A stretch of DNA of 63,049 bases from positions 1-63,049 of the forward strand of contig JABHKC010000233.1 of assembly GCA_018692315.1 (NCBI GenBank), in the 5' to 3' direction. Positions 1 through 8,600 of the stretch are shown piece after piece. Under the pieces are notes generated by a model. The model was not told where the DNA came from. It worked only from the letters and a program-made list of their open reading frames with translations, and made no database searches. This DNA is from Bacteroidota bacterium (GTDB lineage Bacteria > Bacteroidota > Bacteroidia > Bacteroidales > JABHKC01). How positions within the stretch are numbered: position 1 is the first letter of the stretch; each line of letters begins with the position of its first letter. Made by a program: the position numbers and the translations under genes.

Positions 1-130
1 ATATTTTGTTAACTTTGCAACTTGAAATTTAGTTCGTTGAAAATATTGAAATTACAAAATCCGTAGTACCCGAAAAACGAATCCTATGAACGTAATATGC
101 TCATATGTAGGCAGATATAAAATATTGTTC
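1..130. other. Non-coding end, unrecognised
   Basis: This is AT-rich sequence downstream of the antitoxin gene. No reading frame continues the antitoxin C-terminus on the minus strand: the frames are closed by stops within about 20 codons. It could be decayed antitoxin sequence, the edge of an inserted repeat, or ordinary intergenic DNA; the window edge prevents a decision. Confidence 0.4.
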
Positions 131-739
131 TCAACTTGGGATAACATCTTTTATTTTCAACAGATTTTTATTAAACAACTTTTTATCATACTCAGTAGCA
201 CTAATTTGCTCAGCTTGTATTTCACCTTGTCGCAACCACGCTGATATTGCATGAGGTTCAAAAGTATGTTTTAATGATGTATAAGCTGCTACTTTTAATT
301 CCTTTTCTATGTATAATTTTTTCCATGCTTCACATGATGATATTGAGAAGTACTCAAACAAGTTAATGGTTTTTTCTTCTATTTTTCTTGTTTTAGGCAA
401 CCAATTATTTTTTGACATTTCAGCATATGGAAACTTTCTTGTCCATACTTCAGCTTGTACAACTGCATATTTCCTTTGCTCTCTAGCTTTATATTCATTA
501 TATCTTGCTTGTTTATTAATCCAGAAATAAGCAGGAATTTTAGTAATATTTTCAAACAAAATTGCCATTTCAGGAGTAAGTGAACTATTACCTTTTAAGA
601 CTGCAATAATTGTCTGCTCTGGCTTTCCAGTACGTATTGCAAATTCTTTTCGGCTCATCTTCATTTCTTCCAATTTCTCATTAAGGGTCTCGCAAGGATG
701 AAATACTATTTCAGGGTAATATTCATTTAATGTGGCCAT
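131..739 (-). CDS. HigA-like antitoxin, XRE family, probably truncated
   Basis: This 202-residue protein would neutralise the upstream HigB-like toxin and repress the shared promoter. An XRE-type helix-turn-helix lies at about residues 15-75 (it includes MSRKEFAIRTGKPEQTI and a typical 'SSLTPEMAILFENITKIPAYFW' style segment, here split between recognition helix and tail). The N-terminal 'EYYPEIVFHPCETLNEKLEE' style lead-in is usual for HigA antitoxins. Long relatives continue into an ImmA/IrrE-like zinc-peptidase domain after about residue 200. Here the protein stops exactly where that domain would begin, and downstream frames do not restore it. The start lies 3 bases after the toxin stop, which fits a toxin-first operon. 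The family call is firm; truncation is inferred from memory of the family's architecture. Confidence 0.8.
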   Translation of the reverse strand: MATLNEYYPEIVFHPCETLNEKLEEMKMSRKEFAIRTGKPEQTIIAVLKGNSSLTPEMAILFENITKIPAYFWINKQARYNEYKAREQRKYAVVQAEVWTRKFPYAEMSKNNWLPKTRKIEEKTINLFEYFSISSCEAWKKLYIEKELKVAAYTSLKHTFEPHAISAWLRQGEIQAEQISATEYDKKLFNKNLLKIKDVIPS

Positions 740-742
740 AAT

Positions 743-1015
743 TTATCCCTCCTTATGATAATTTGTTATTTCAATTATTTCTACACTTTTAATTTCAATT
801 AAAACTTGTTTGCTATCATCATTCTTTGGTATTGGATTTTTAGCAGGCCTAAATATTAGCCTATACGGTTGATCCAAATCACAAGACCATTGGTCTTTTC
901 TGTTTTCAGATAACTGATGAAAACATCCAGGCAAATGTTCTAAGTCAATAAAACTCTCAACAGCAACCATATCGTCTAATCTTTTTTTATAAAGCTTTGC
1001 TCTTCTTGCACCCAT
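743..1015 (-). CDS. HigB/RelE-like toxin (3' part; gene appears frameshifted)
   Basis: The 90 codons encode the core of a RelE-superfamily mRNA interferase of the 'plasmid maintenance killer' type. Visible hallmarks are GARRAKLYKKRLDDM, LPGCFHQLSENRKDQW and DQPYRLIFRP, followed by a beta strand ending in EIIEITNYH. Family members normally have about 22 more residues before the GxRRAK segment. Those residues are present upstream in another frame (see 1016-1085), separated by a run of nine A on the coding strand. The gene is therefore either inactivated by one extra A, read by slippage, or truly started at this ATG. It lies upstream of its antitoxin with a 3-base gap. Confidence 0.75.
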   Translation of the reverse strand: MGARRAKLYKKRLDDMVAVESFIDLEHLPGCFHQLSENRKDQWSCDLDQPYRLIFRPAKNPIPKNDDSKQVLIEIKSVEIIEITNYHKEG

Positions 1016-1085
1016 TTTTTTTTACTGCTATGCTATAATTGTTAGCATATTTTTTCAATTTCCTATCGGCAAAAATAATAATCAT
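1016..1085 (-). other. Out-of-frame N-terminal extension of the HigB-like toxin
   Basis: Reading the minus strand from an ATG at 1085 gives MIIIFADRKLKKYANNY and then SIAVKK, which resembles the missing N-terminus of this toxin family (an I-x-F-A-x-x-K-L-x-K pattern). The frame runs into the nine-A run (plus-strand T at 1015-1023). Removing one A would join it to MGARRAK and give a 113-residue protein of normal family size. The same stretch holds an inverted repeat at 1029-1049 and a -7-like TATTTTTG, so a regulatory reading is also possible. Confidence 0.6.
1029..1049. repeat. 7-bp inverted repeat, possible TA operator
   Basis: TATGCTA and TAGCATA flank a 7-base spacer, 14 bases upstream of the ATG at 1015. 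If the toxin starts at 1015 this would be a plausible autoregulatory operator; if the toxin starts at 1085 it falls inside the coding sequence. It may be chance in AT-rich DNA. Confidence 0.35.
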
Positions 1086-1371
1086 TTTTCAGAAATAAAT
1101 ATTATTAACAGAATGTATTAATTAAAATATCTTAGCTGATAGCAAATTCTTTTAAAAACCATTCTTTTCTATATGCAATGATAATCATTAAAAGGGAGAT
1201 GCTGAAAAAATATTCAAAGTGTTAATTTACAATCAGTATCCTATGATTTTCTAATTTCAGGAACTAATTAAAGCCAAAGAAAATAAAAACTAAATTTCTA
1301 ATTATTAAATTAAAAAAAATATCTATTTTTGCAGGCTCAAAATTTTTTGATAATTTTTAATGAATTAATAA
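1086..1371. other. Divergent intergenic region between TA locus and ppiD-like gene
   Basis: There is no gene here. It holds a 13-base palindrome (AATGAT-A-ATCATT, 1177-1189) that matches the central 14 bases of the 19-base Fur-box consensus, and the promoter candidate of the downstream foldase gene. Otherwise it is featureless AT-rich sequence. Confidence 0.5.
1324..1331 (+). promoter_or_regulatory. Bacteroidota-type -7 box for the PpiD-like gene
   Basis: TATTTTTG fits the phylum's TAnnTTTG -7 consensus and lies 40 bases before the start codon. No clear TTTG -33 element is seen at the expected distance. Confidence 0.4.
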
Positions 1372-3459
1372 ATGGCAACATTAGAAAAAATAAGGAAAAA
1401 GGGACCATTAGTAGCAATTATTATTGGGATCGCATTAGTAGCATTTATTCTTGGCGATTTTTTGTCTTCAGGAAAATCAATGTTTACTGATTCACAAAAC
1501 GAAATGGCAAAAGTTTTTGACAAATCAATTTCATATACCAACTATTTCGAGCAAATAGAAAGATTGAGACAAATTTATATAAACAATCAAGGAGGAAAAA
1601 CTACTATTGATCCTGAAACAGAAGAAAGTATCAGAAAGCAAATTTGGGACGAAATTATCAAAACTGCTGCTATGGAGAATTCCTACAACGAGTTAGGATT
1701 AGGCATTCACCCTGAAGAACTTTTCGAACTTACTCAAGGTCAGAATTTACATCCTATAGTTCAGCAAATTTTTCAAAACAAAGAAACCGGACAGGTTGAT
1801 AGAACCCAGATTATCAACTTTTTGAAAAACATGGATAGCGAAGAAGCAATAGATTCAAAAAATTATTGGTTATTCCTTGAAGAACAAATTGTTACTTCTC
1901 AAGTTTTTACAAAATATATGAACCTTGTGAAAAAAGGAATGTATGCAACCAACTTCGAAGCAAAAGCAGCATTAGAAGAAAAAACCCTTGAAGCAAATTT
2001 CGACTTTATTGTTCAAAAATATAATACTATTTCTGATAGTGCAATAAACATTTCAGAACAAGAGGTACAAGAATATTACGAATCGCACAAGAAAAAATAT
2101 CAACAAGAAGCTTCACGCGATATTTCATATGTTACTTTTGATGTTATAGCATCGACTGAAGATGACAAACTTGCAAAAGAAGCATTAGACAAACTAATTC
2201 CAGAATTTGTGGAAGCAGAAAACGATATGCAATTTATAAATCTAAGCTCAGACGAGTCGTATGACGAAACAAACTACAAGCAAGGTGTACTTCCTGAAAT
2301 GTTAGATACTTTTGCATTTAGTTCCGAGATTGGAGAAACGTACGGACCATATAAAGAAAATAATACCTACAAAATTGCTAAATTATCTGCAATAAACTTT
2401 TTACCGGATTCGGTAAAAGCAAGTCATATTTTGATAAAAGTTGAAACTCAGGAAGATTACACTGCTGCACATACTCTTTTAGACAGCCTAAAATTATTAG
2501 CAGAAGCAGGAGCAGATTTTGCCGAATTAGCAAAACAACATTCGCTTGATGGCTCAGCAGCCGGTGGAGGCGATATAGGCTGGTTTAAGGAAAATCAAAT
2601 GTTGAAACCATTTAACGACTGGTGCTTTGAAGCAAAGGTTGGAGATTTTGGCATTATTGATTCTCAAGCTGGTGTTCATCTTGTTAATTTGAGCGACAGA
2701 GGAGAAGAAATTAAAAAAGTTCAAGTTGGGATTGTTCAGATAAAAGTAATTCCGGGAACTAAGACTTATAGAGATATTTACGCCAGAGCAAACAGTTTTG
2801 CAGGTAAAAACAGAAATCTTGAAAGCTTTGAAAGTGCTGTTGTTTCAGAAAATCTAACCAAACGTGTTGCTCCAAATCTTATAAAATCTGAGAAAAAAAT
2901 TGCAGGATTAGAACGTCCTGATATTTTAATAAACTGGGCTTATCGTGCTGAATTAAATTCGGTTTCTCCTGTTTTCGATCTTGCAGATAAATATGTAGTT
3001 GCTGTTCTTACAGGATTGAGAGAAAAAGGAATTGCCCCACTCCAACAAATACGCCAACAAGTTGAAGCAGAGGTAATCAAGAGCAAAAAAGCTGAACAGA
3101 TTATTTCAAATCTTGAGACAGAAATTGCTGCAAGTAAATCGCTTGAAGAAATTGCTGCAAAAATTGAATCGAATGTAGAAAAAGCTGAAAGCATTAATTT
3201 CTCTGCTTTTCAGGTGCCGGGAGCAGGAGTAGAGCCAGAATTAATTGGAGCAGTTTTAAATTCTGAAGAAAACAAAATTTCTAATCCTGTCATAGGAGCA
3301 AACGGAGTTTATGTTTTCAAAATAACTTCAACAAATAAAAAAGAAGAAGGCGATTTAGTTGCCGAGCAAACCAGACTAACAACAGGTGCCCAATCAAGAT
3401 CTGAATATCAGACCTACGAAGCAATAAAAAAACTTGCAAATATTGTCGATAACAGATAA
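1372..3459 (+). CDS. PpiD/SurA-like membrane-anchored peptidyl-prolyl isomerase
   Basis: This 695-residue periplasmic foldase is anchored by one N-terminal membrane helix (about residues 11-31, after the basic MATLEKIRKKG). A SurA_N/PpiD-type chaperone region follows. A parvulin rotamase domain spans about 345-445, with the hallmarks VKASHILIK, FAELAKQHSLDGSAAGGGD and GWF. A second chaperone-like region extends to the C-terminus. It would assist folding and passage of outer-membrane and secreted proteins, which fits the many exported proteins in the window. The length agrees with Bacteroidota PpiD homologues (about 700). It is monocistronic and ends at a strong terminator shared with the convergent transglycosylase gene. 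The start is supported by the membrane anchor immediately after it. Confidence 0.9.
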   Translation: MATLEKIRKKGPLVAIIIGIALVAFILGDFLSSGKSMFTDSQNEMAKVFDKSISYTNYFEQIERLRQIYINNQGGKTTIDPETEESIRKQIWDEIIKTAAMENSYNELGLGIHPEELFELTQGQNLHPIVQQIFQNKETGQVDRTQIINFLKNMDSEEAIDSKNYWLFLEEQIVTSQVFTKYMNLVKKGMYATNFEAKAALEEKTLEANFDFIVQKYNTISDSAINISEQEVQEYYESHKKKYQQEASRDISYVTFDVIASTEDDKLAKEALDKLIPEFVEAENDMQFINLSSDESYDETNYKQGVLPEMLDTFAFSSEIGETYGPYKENNTYKIAKLSAINFLPDSVKASHILIKVETQEDYTAAHTLLDSLKLLAEAGADFAELAKQHSLDGSAAGGGDIGWFKENQMLKPFNDWCFEAKVGDFGIIDSQAGVHLVNLSDRGEEIKKVQVGIVQIKVIPGTKTYRDIYARANSFAGKNRNLESFESAVVSENLTKRVAPNLIKSEKKIAGLERPDILINWAYRAELNSVSPVFDLADKYVVAVLTGLREKGIAPLQQIRQQVEAEVIKSKKAEQIISNLETEIAASKSLEEIAAKIESNVEKAESINFSAFQVPGAGVEPELIGAVLNSEENKISNPVIGANGVYVFKITSTNKKEEGDLVAEQTRLTTGAQSRSEYQTYEAIKKLANIVDNR

Positions 3460-3475
3460 AAAACAATTTCTATAC

Positions 3476-3513
3476 AAAAAAGCCCAGGTTAAATTTTAGC
3501 CTGGGCTTTTTTT
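3476..3513. terminator. Bidirectional rho-independent terminator
   Basis: AGCCCAGG and CCTGGGCT pair across a short AT-rich loop, flanked by A and T runs on both sides. The position between convergent genes means it can serve both strands. Confidence 0.85.
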
Positions 3514-3525
3514 GTTTTGGTAAAA

Positions 3526-4980
3526 TCAAAACTTCTGTAACACAATAACATTTTTATAATGCTCGTATCGTTCCAATATTTCAGTTACATAATTATAAGT
3601 TTCAATTCCCCGACAGTATCCATGCTGAACAACAGGATCATGATAATATTTGGGTTGTGATTTTTTTATTAGATAATAATCAACACTTTCGTTCCAAACA
3701 TCAGGATCTTTTCCATTCTTTTTTGCAAGGGCTCTGGCATCAATTACATGCCCAAGACCAACGTTGTATGAGCCTAATATAAATTTTATTTTTTCTTTTT
3801 CATCATCAATTTTTTCAGATAAAACTTGATCGAGCCAAATAAGAAACTTCACGCCAGCTTCTATGTTTTCTTCAGGATTTGCTAAAGAATCTACGCCATA
3901 TCTCTCTGCTGTAGAAGGCATTAGCTGCATTAATCCATAAGCTCCAGCCCATGATCGTACATTTGGTTTAAATTTCGACTCCTGATAAATTAATGAAGCC
4001 AACAGTCGCCAGTCCCAATTTAGATTTTCGCTGAATTTTTTTATAAGTTCGTCATATTCAGAAATTCTGCCACCTGAAATAGAATTATATTCACTTTTTG
4101 CAATATTCGCCGAACGGCTATTTCGGAAATACTTATTATAAATATTTCGGAAACGAACTGTTTTCTTAAATTCTATCAACCATTTGTCAATTTCTGTGCG
4201 AAGATCATTTGCATCCTTTTTTACAGCCCAAGCCAGATTTTGCGGAAAACTTATAGTGGTTCCAACATCAATATTAGGATAATAAGTTTGATTGACCAAA
4301 CCAACTATTTCGTCACATACAGTGTAATCTATTTCGCCACTTGCAACAAGAGAAATTAGCTGCTCAGTTTCATAATTCGATAATTCAACTACATTGATGT
4401 TTTTACCAATTTCATCAGAAAGCGTAATCAATCTGTCGTAAAAAATAGACTTTTTCTGAACAAAAACTGTCTTGCCTCCAATATCTAACTGATTTCTAAT
4501 GAGATGATTTTCTAAAGAATGCTTTTTTAGTTTTTCCCAGCCTTCGGGTTTTCGTTGAACCAAAACTTGTCGGGTCTGGTTATGTGGCTCAGTGAATGCA
4601 AATCGTTTGGCCCTATCTTTTGTTACAGTAAGGTTCATTGCAATAATATCGCATTCTCCGTTTTGCAAACAATTGAAAGTTTCTTCCAAATCGTTACTCA
4701 CAACAACTTCTAGTTTTACGCCAATATATTCTGCAAATATTTTCAAAAGCTCGTAATGGTAGCCCATTGGTTCGCCTTTATACACAAAATAATTTGTTGA
4801 ATTATAATCGGTTACGGCAACAAATTTTCCCTCAGATAAAATGTTTGTAAGGTTTTCAGTTTTTGTAGTATCCTGAGTAATATTTTGTTTGCTGGATTTG
4901 CTATTGCATGAAAAAATTAATGGAAATATTACAAAAAATATTATTCTGACAAGAAATTTCTGCTTAATAATTAATACCAT
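3526..4980 (-). CDS. MltF-like membrane-bound lytic murein transglycosylase
   Basis: This 484-residue lipoprotein would cleave peptidoglycan glycan strands to anhydro-muropeptides. An N-terminal hydrophobic segment ends in a lipobox-like IFSC (Cys 25). An SBP_bac_3 (amino-acid binding-protein-like) domain spans about 50-270, including CDIIAMNLTVTKDRAKRF. The SLT catalytic domain (about 320-455) carries the catalytic Glu 334 in YQESKF, the GAYGLMQLMPSTA motif, and a Tyr in the LGSYNVG segment. This two-domain order and length match MltF. It is a single gene with a long non-coding region upstream. Confidence 0.9.
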   Translation of the reverse strand: MVLIIKQKFLVRIIFFVIFPLIFSCNSKSSKQNITQDTTKTENLTNILSEGKFVAVTDYNSTNYFVYKGEPMGYHYELLKIFAEYIGVKLEVVVSNDLEETFNCLQNGECDIIAMNLTVTKDRAKRFAFTEPHNQTRQVLVQRKPEGWEKLKKHSLENHLIRNQLDIGGKTVFVQKKSIFYDRLITLSDEIGKNINVVELSNYETEQLISLVASGEIDYTVCDEIVGLVNQTYYPNIDVGTTISFPQNLAWAVKKDANDLRTEIDKWLIEFKKTVRFRNIYNKYFRNSRSANIAKSEYNSISGGRISEYDELIKKFSENLNWDWRLLASLIYQESKFKPNVRSWAGAYGLMQLMPSTAERYGVDSLANPEENIEAGVKFLIWLDQVLSEKIDDEKEKIKFILGSYNVGLGHVIDARALAKKNGKDPDVWNESVDYYLIKKSQPKYYHDPVVQHGYCRGIETYNYVTEILERYEHYKNVIVLQKF

Positions 4981-5311
4981 ATCGCATATTTTAATAATAT
5001 TTATAGTACGAATATAACCAAATAAGTTTATTATTCAAATTTTGCGGATTGTAGCCTCACAATTTTATTGGCAAAATCTTTTTTTGAGGTGCTGAAATGA
5101 AATGTTTTGGTGATAGCTATCTGTAAGCTAAAATACTAAATTGCATTATCATAGGCTGTTCTTCGAAAACCTTAGGAAACAAACTCCTTCGAAAGTTTCA
5201 TGAAAATAACCTTTTTTGCCATCTAAAGGTAAATTGAATTTGTAAAAGGCTAAATGTCCGATTTGCGTTTTTACATGTTATTGCGTACTGAATATTAACA
5301 ATTTAGATTAA

Positions 5312-5346
5312 TTTTGTTTTCTTTTTCTTGATAAAAAGAAACAAAA
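5312..5346. repeat. Hairpin with 14-15 bp arms inside the MITE-like element
   Basis: TTTTGTTTTCTTTTT and AAAAAGAAACAAAA pair (one unpaired T) around the 6-base loop CTTGAT. The left arm is pyrimidine-rich and the right arm purine-rich. It is not followed by a T tract on the plus strand, so it is not an obvious terminator. Confidence 0.6.
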
Positions 5347-5440
5347 ATCAAGGCTACAGATAATTTTGATAAAAATTATAGGCGTTGGCCAGAAAAAATG
5401 GAGGGCGAGCGATGGCATTTGGGTTGTAGCATCATTTTTT

Positions 5441-5468
5441 CTTGACATTTTGTTACTTTTATGTCAAG
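5441..5468. repeat. 8-bp perfect inverted repeat inside the MITE-like element
   Basis: CTTGACAT and ATGTCAAG flank a 12-base spacer. Both this and the hairpin at 5312-5346 contain CTTGA-type sequence, suggesting related structural parts of one element. Confidence 0.55.
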
Positions 5469-5637
5469 ACAAAAGTAAATGATAGGACAATAAACTGAAC
5501 TTTATATTTCATAATTATAGGATGAAAGTTAATTTCCAGCACCTCAAAAAAAGATTTAGCCATTTTTAAAAATAAGACTCACAAACAACGATTTTTTATA
5601 TATTTGCCAGATTTTTTAAAAATGATTATCAACAGAG

Positions 5638-8600
5638 ATGGCAAAAAAATTTCCTGTATATAAACAATTAGATCTTTCACAAATAAATAAAGATATACTA
5701 AAGATTTGGGAAGAGAACAATACATTTGAAAAAAGTATAAGCTCGAGAGAAGGTCAAAAGTCTTTCGTTTTCTACGAAGGACCACCATCTGCAAATGGAA
5801 AACCTGGCATTCATCATGTAATGGCACGAAGCATAAAGGATATTTTTTGCAGGTATAAAACTATGCAAGGATTTCATGTAAAAAGAAAAGCTGGTTGGGA
5901 TACACATGGTCTGCCAATAGAATTGAGCGTAGAAAAAACCCTTGGCATTACAAAAGAAGATATTGGAAAAAAAATCTCAATTGAAGACTACAATAAAGCT
6001 TGCCGAAAAGATGTAATGAAATATACCGATCTTTGGGAAGAACTTACATTAATTATGGGATATTGGGTAAATATGGACGATCCATATATTACCTACGATA
6101 ACAGATATATCGAAACTTTATGGTACCTTTTGAAAAAACTTTACGAAAAAGGCTATTTGTACAAAGGACATTCAATTCAACCATATTCCCCGGCAGCAGG
6201 TACTGGTCTGAGCACTCACGAATTGAACCTACCCGGCTGCTACAAAGACGTGAAAGACACAACATGCGTAGCACAATTTAAGATTGTGAGAAATCAGGAT
6301 TCTGAGTTTTTGTACGACAACTCAAACGATGATGTATATTTTCTGGCATGGACAACAACTCCATGGACACTTCCTTCTAATACAGCTTTAGCTGTAGGTC
6401 CGAAAATTGATTACGTAAAAGTCAAAACTTATAATCAATATACCGGAAAACAAATTTCTGTTATTCTTGCAGAAGATTTGTTTACACAGCATTTTTCTAA
6501 AAAGAATAAAGATTTAAAACTTGAAGATTATAATACAGGAGATAAAAAAATTCCATACGAAATAATTTCAGAACATATTGGTAAAGATTTCAATGGAATA
6601 AGATACGAACAAATATTGAAGTTTCATCAACCTACTGATGGAGATGCATTTAGGGTAGTACTCGGTGATTTTGTTACAACAGAAGATGGGACAGGAATAG
6701 TTCATATAGCACCAAGTTTTGGAGCCGACGATTACAGAGTTGCTGCACAAAATGGAATTGGCTCGCTTACTTTGGTCGATAAGCAAGGGAAATTTATTGA
6801 TGGTTGTGAAGAAATAAGCGGCAGATTCGTAAAAAACAGCTACGATGAAAATCTTACTGAAGCCGATCCTACTGTAGATGTAGATATTGTTGTAAGACTG
6901 AAAAAGGAGAATAAAGCCTTCAATATCGAAAAACATGAGCACAATTATCCGCATTGCTGGCGAACTGACAAACCAATCCTATATTATCCATTAGATTCTT
7001 GGTTTATAAAAACTACTGCAGTACGCGACCGAATGATTGAACTAAACAACACAATCAATTGGAAACCACCTGCTACAGGCTCAGGCAGATTTGGAAAATG
7101 GTTAGAAAATTTAGTCGATTGGAATCTCTCACGTTCAAGATATTGGGGCACACCACTACCCATTTGGGTTTCGGAAGACAAAGAAGAAAAAATCTGCATT
7201 GGATCTGTAGAAGAACTAAAAAAAGAAATTGACAAATCTGTTGAGGCCGGATTTATGCACAAAAACCCAATTTCGGAATTTGAAGTTGGAGATAATTCAG
7301 AAGATAATTATAACAAAATTGACCTACACAAACCATTTGTTGATGATGTAGTTTTGGTTTCGCCAACTGGCAAAAAAATGTTCCGTGAGAAAGATTTGAT
7401 AGATGTTTGGTTTGATTCCGGTGCAATGCCATACGCTCAATTGCATTATCCATTTGAGCATAAAGACGATTTTGAGCAATTTTTTCCATCCGATTTTATA
7501 GCCGAAGGAGTTGACCAAACTCGTGGTTGGTTTTTCACCCTTCACGCAATTGCTGTGATGCTCTTTGATTCTGTTTCTTTCAAAAATATTATTTCGAACG
7601 GCTTGGTTCTCGATAAAGATGGAAATAAAATGTCGAAACGCTTGGGAAATGCAGTTGATCCATTCAAAACAATCGAAAAATATGGTTCCGACCCGGTTAG
7701 GTGGTACATGATTTCGAATTCGCAACCTTGGGACAATTTGAAATTCGATATTTCAGGAATCGATGAAGTGAGAAGAAAATTTTTTGGCACATTATATAAT
7801 ACATACTCATTTTTTGCACTTTATGCAAATGTCGATGGCTTTGAATATAATGAACCCAATATTGTAATTAATCAACGTCCCGAATTAGACAGATGGATTT
7901 TATCGGTCTTAAATTCGTTAATTAAAGAAGTAGAATATTGTTACGAAAACTATTTCCCAACAAAAGCAGCGAGAGCAATTCAAAATTTTGTTTCAGAAAA
8001 TCTAAGCAACTGGTTTGTTCGCTTAAGCCGAAAAAGATATTGGGGCGGAGAATATTCCACTGACAAAATCTCTGCATATCAGACTTTATATACATGTCTT
8101 GAAGCAGTAGCTCAACTTGCAGCACCAATTTCACCATTTTATACCGAACAATTATTTTTAGCTTTAAACAGCGTAAGCAATTCACATTCAGAAACTTCAG
8201 TCCATTTGTCATATTTTCCGAAATACAATGAAAAATATATCGACAAAGACCTGGAAGCAAAAATGGAGATTGCACAAAAAATATGTTCAATGGTGTTGTC
8301 TCTCAGGAGAAAAGTCAATATTAAAGTTCGCCAGCCACTTAGTCAGATTATGATTCCAATCTTAGACGAAAAGCATGTTGAAAAAATAAATGCTATTGAA
8401 AAAATAATTCTTTCGGAAGTAAATGTAAAATCAATTAAACTTATTACAGATGTTACAGGAATTATTGTAAAAAAAGTAAAACCAAATTTCAAAAAACTTG
8501 GCAGAAGGTTCGGGAAATTGATGAAACAATTAGCTTCAATAATAAACCATCTCAGTCAGGAAGACATTCTGAAAATTGAAAAGGAAGGAAAATATAGATT

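Larger units (their letters stand above)
5069..5562. mobile_element. Putative MITE-like non-coding element with 26-bp terminal inverted repeats
   Basis: The left end (5069-5094) reads TGGCAAAATCTTTTTTTGAG then GTGCTG. The right end, read on the minus strand from 5562, is the same with a single change (A to T at position 5). The two arms face each other across about 440 bases that contain no open frame of note. This is the layout of a miniature inverted-repeat element or a non-autonomous IS remnant. No target-site duplication can be called: the flanks are both T/A-rich. The interior resembles, from memory, non-coding sequence dispersed in Bacteroidota genomes, but this was not checked. Confidence 0.5.
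4981..5637. other. Long non-coding gap with a MITE-like repeat element
   Basis: No credible gene is present in these 657 bases. The gap is dominated by the element framed by inverted repeats at 5069-5094 and 5537-5562 and by two internal hairpins (listed separately). The last 75 bases form the leader of ileS. Confidence 0.7.

Noticed and set aside
6568-6954. Open frames on the strand opposite ileS
   Set aside because: They lie wholly within a clear synthetase gene, are rich in Phe/Ile/Ser from antisense AT codons, and match no family.
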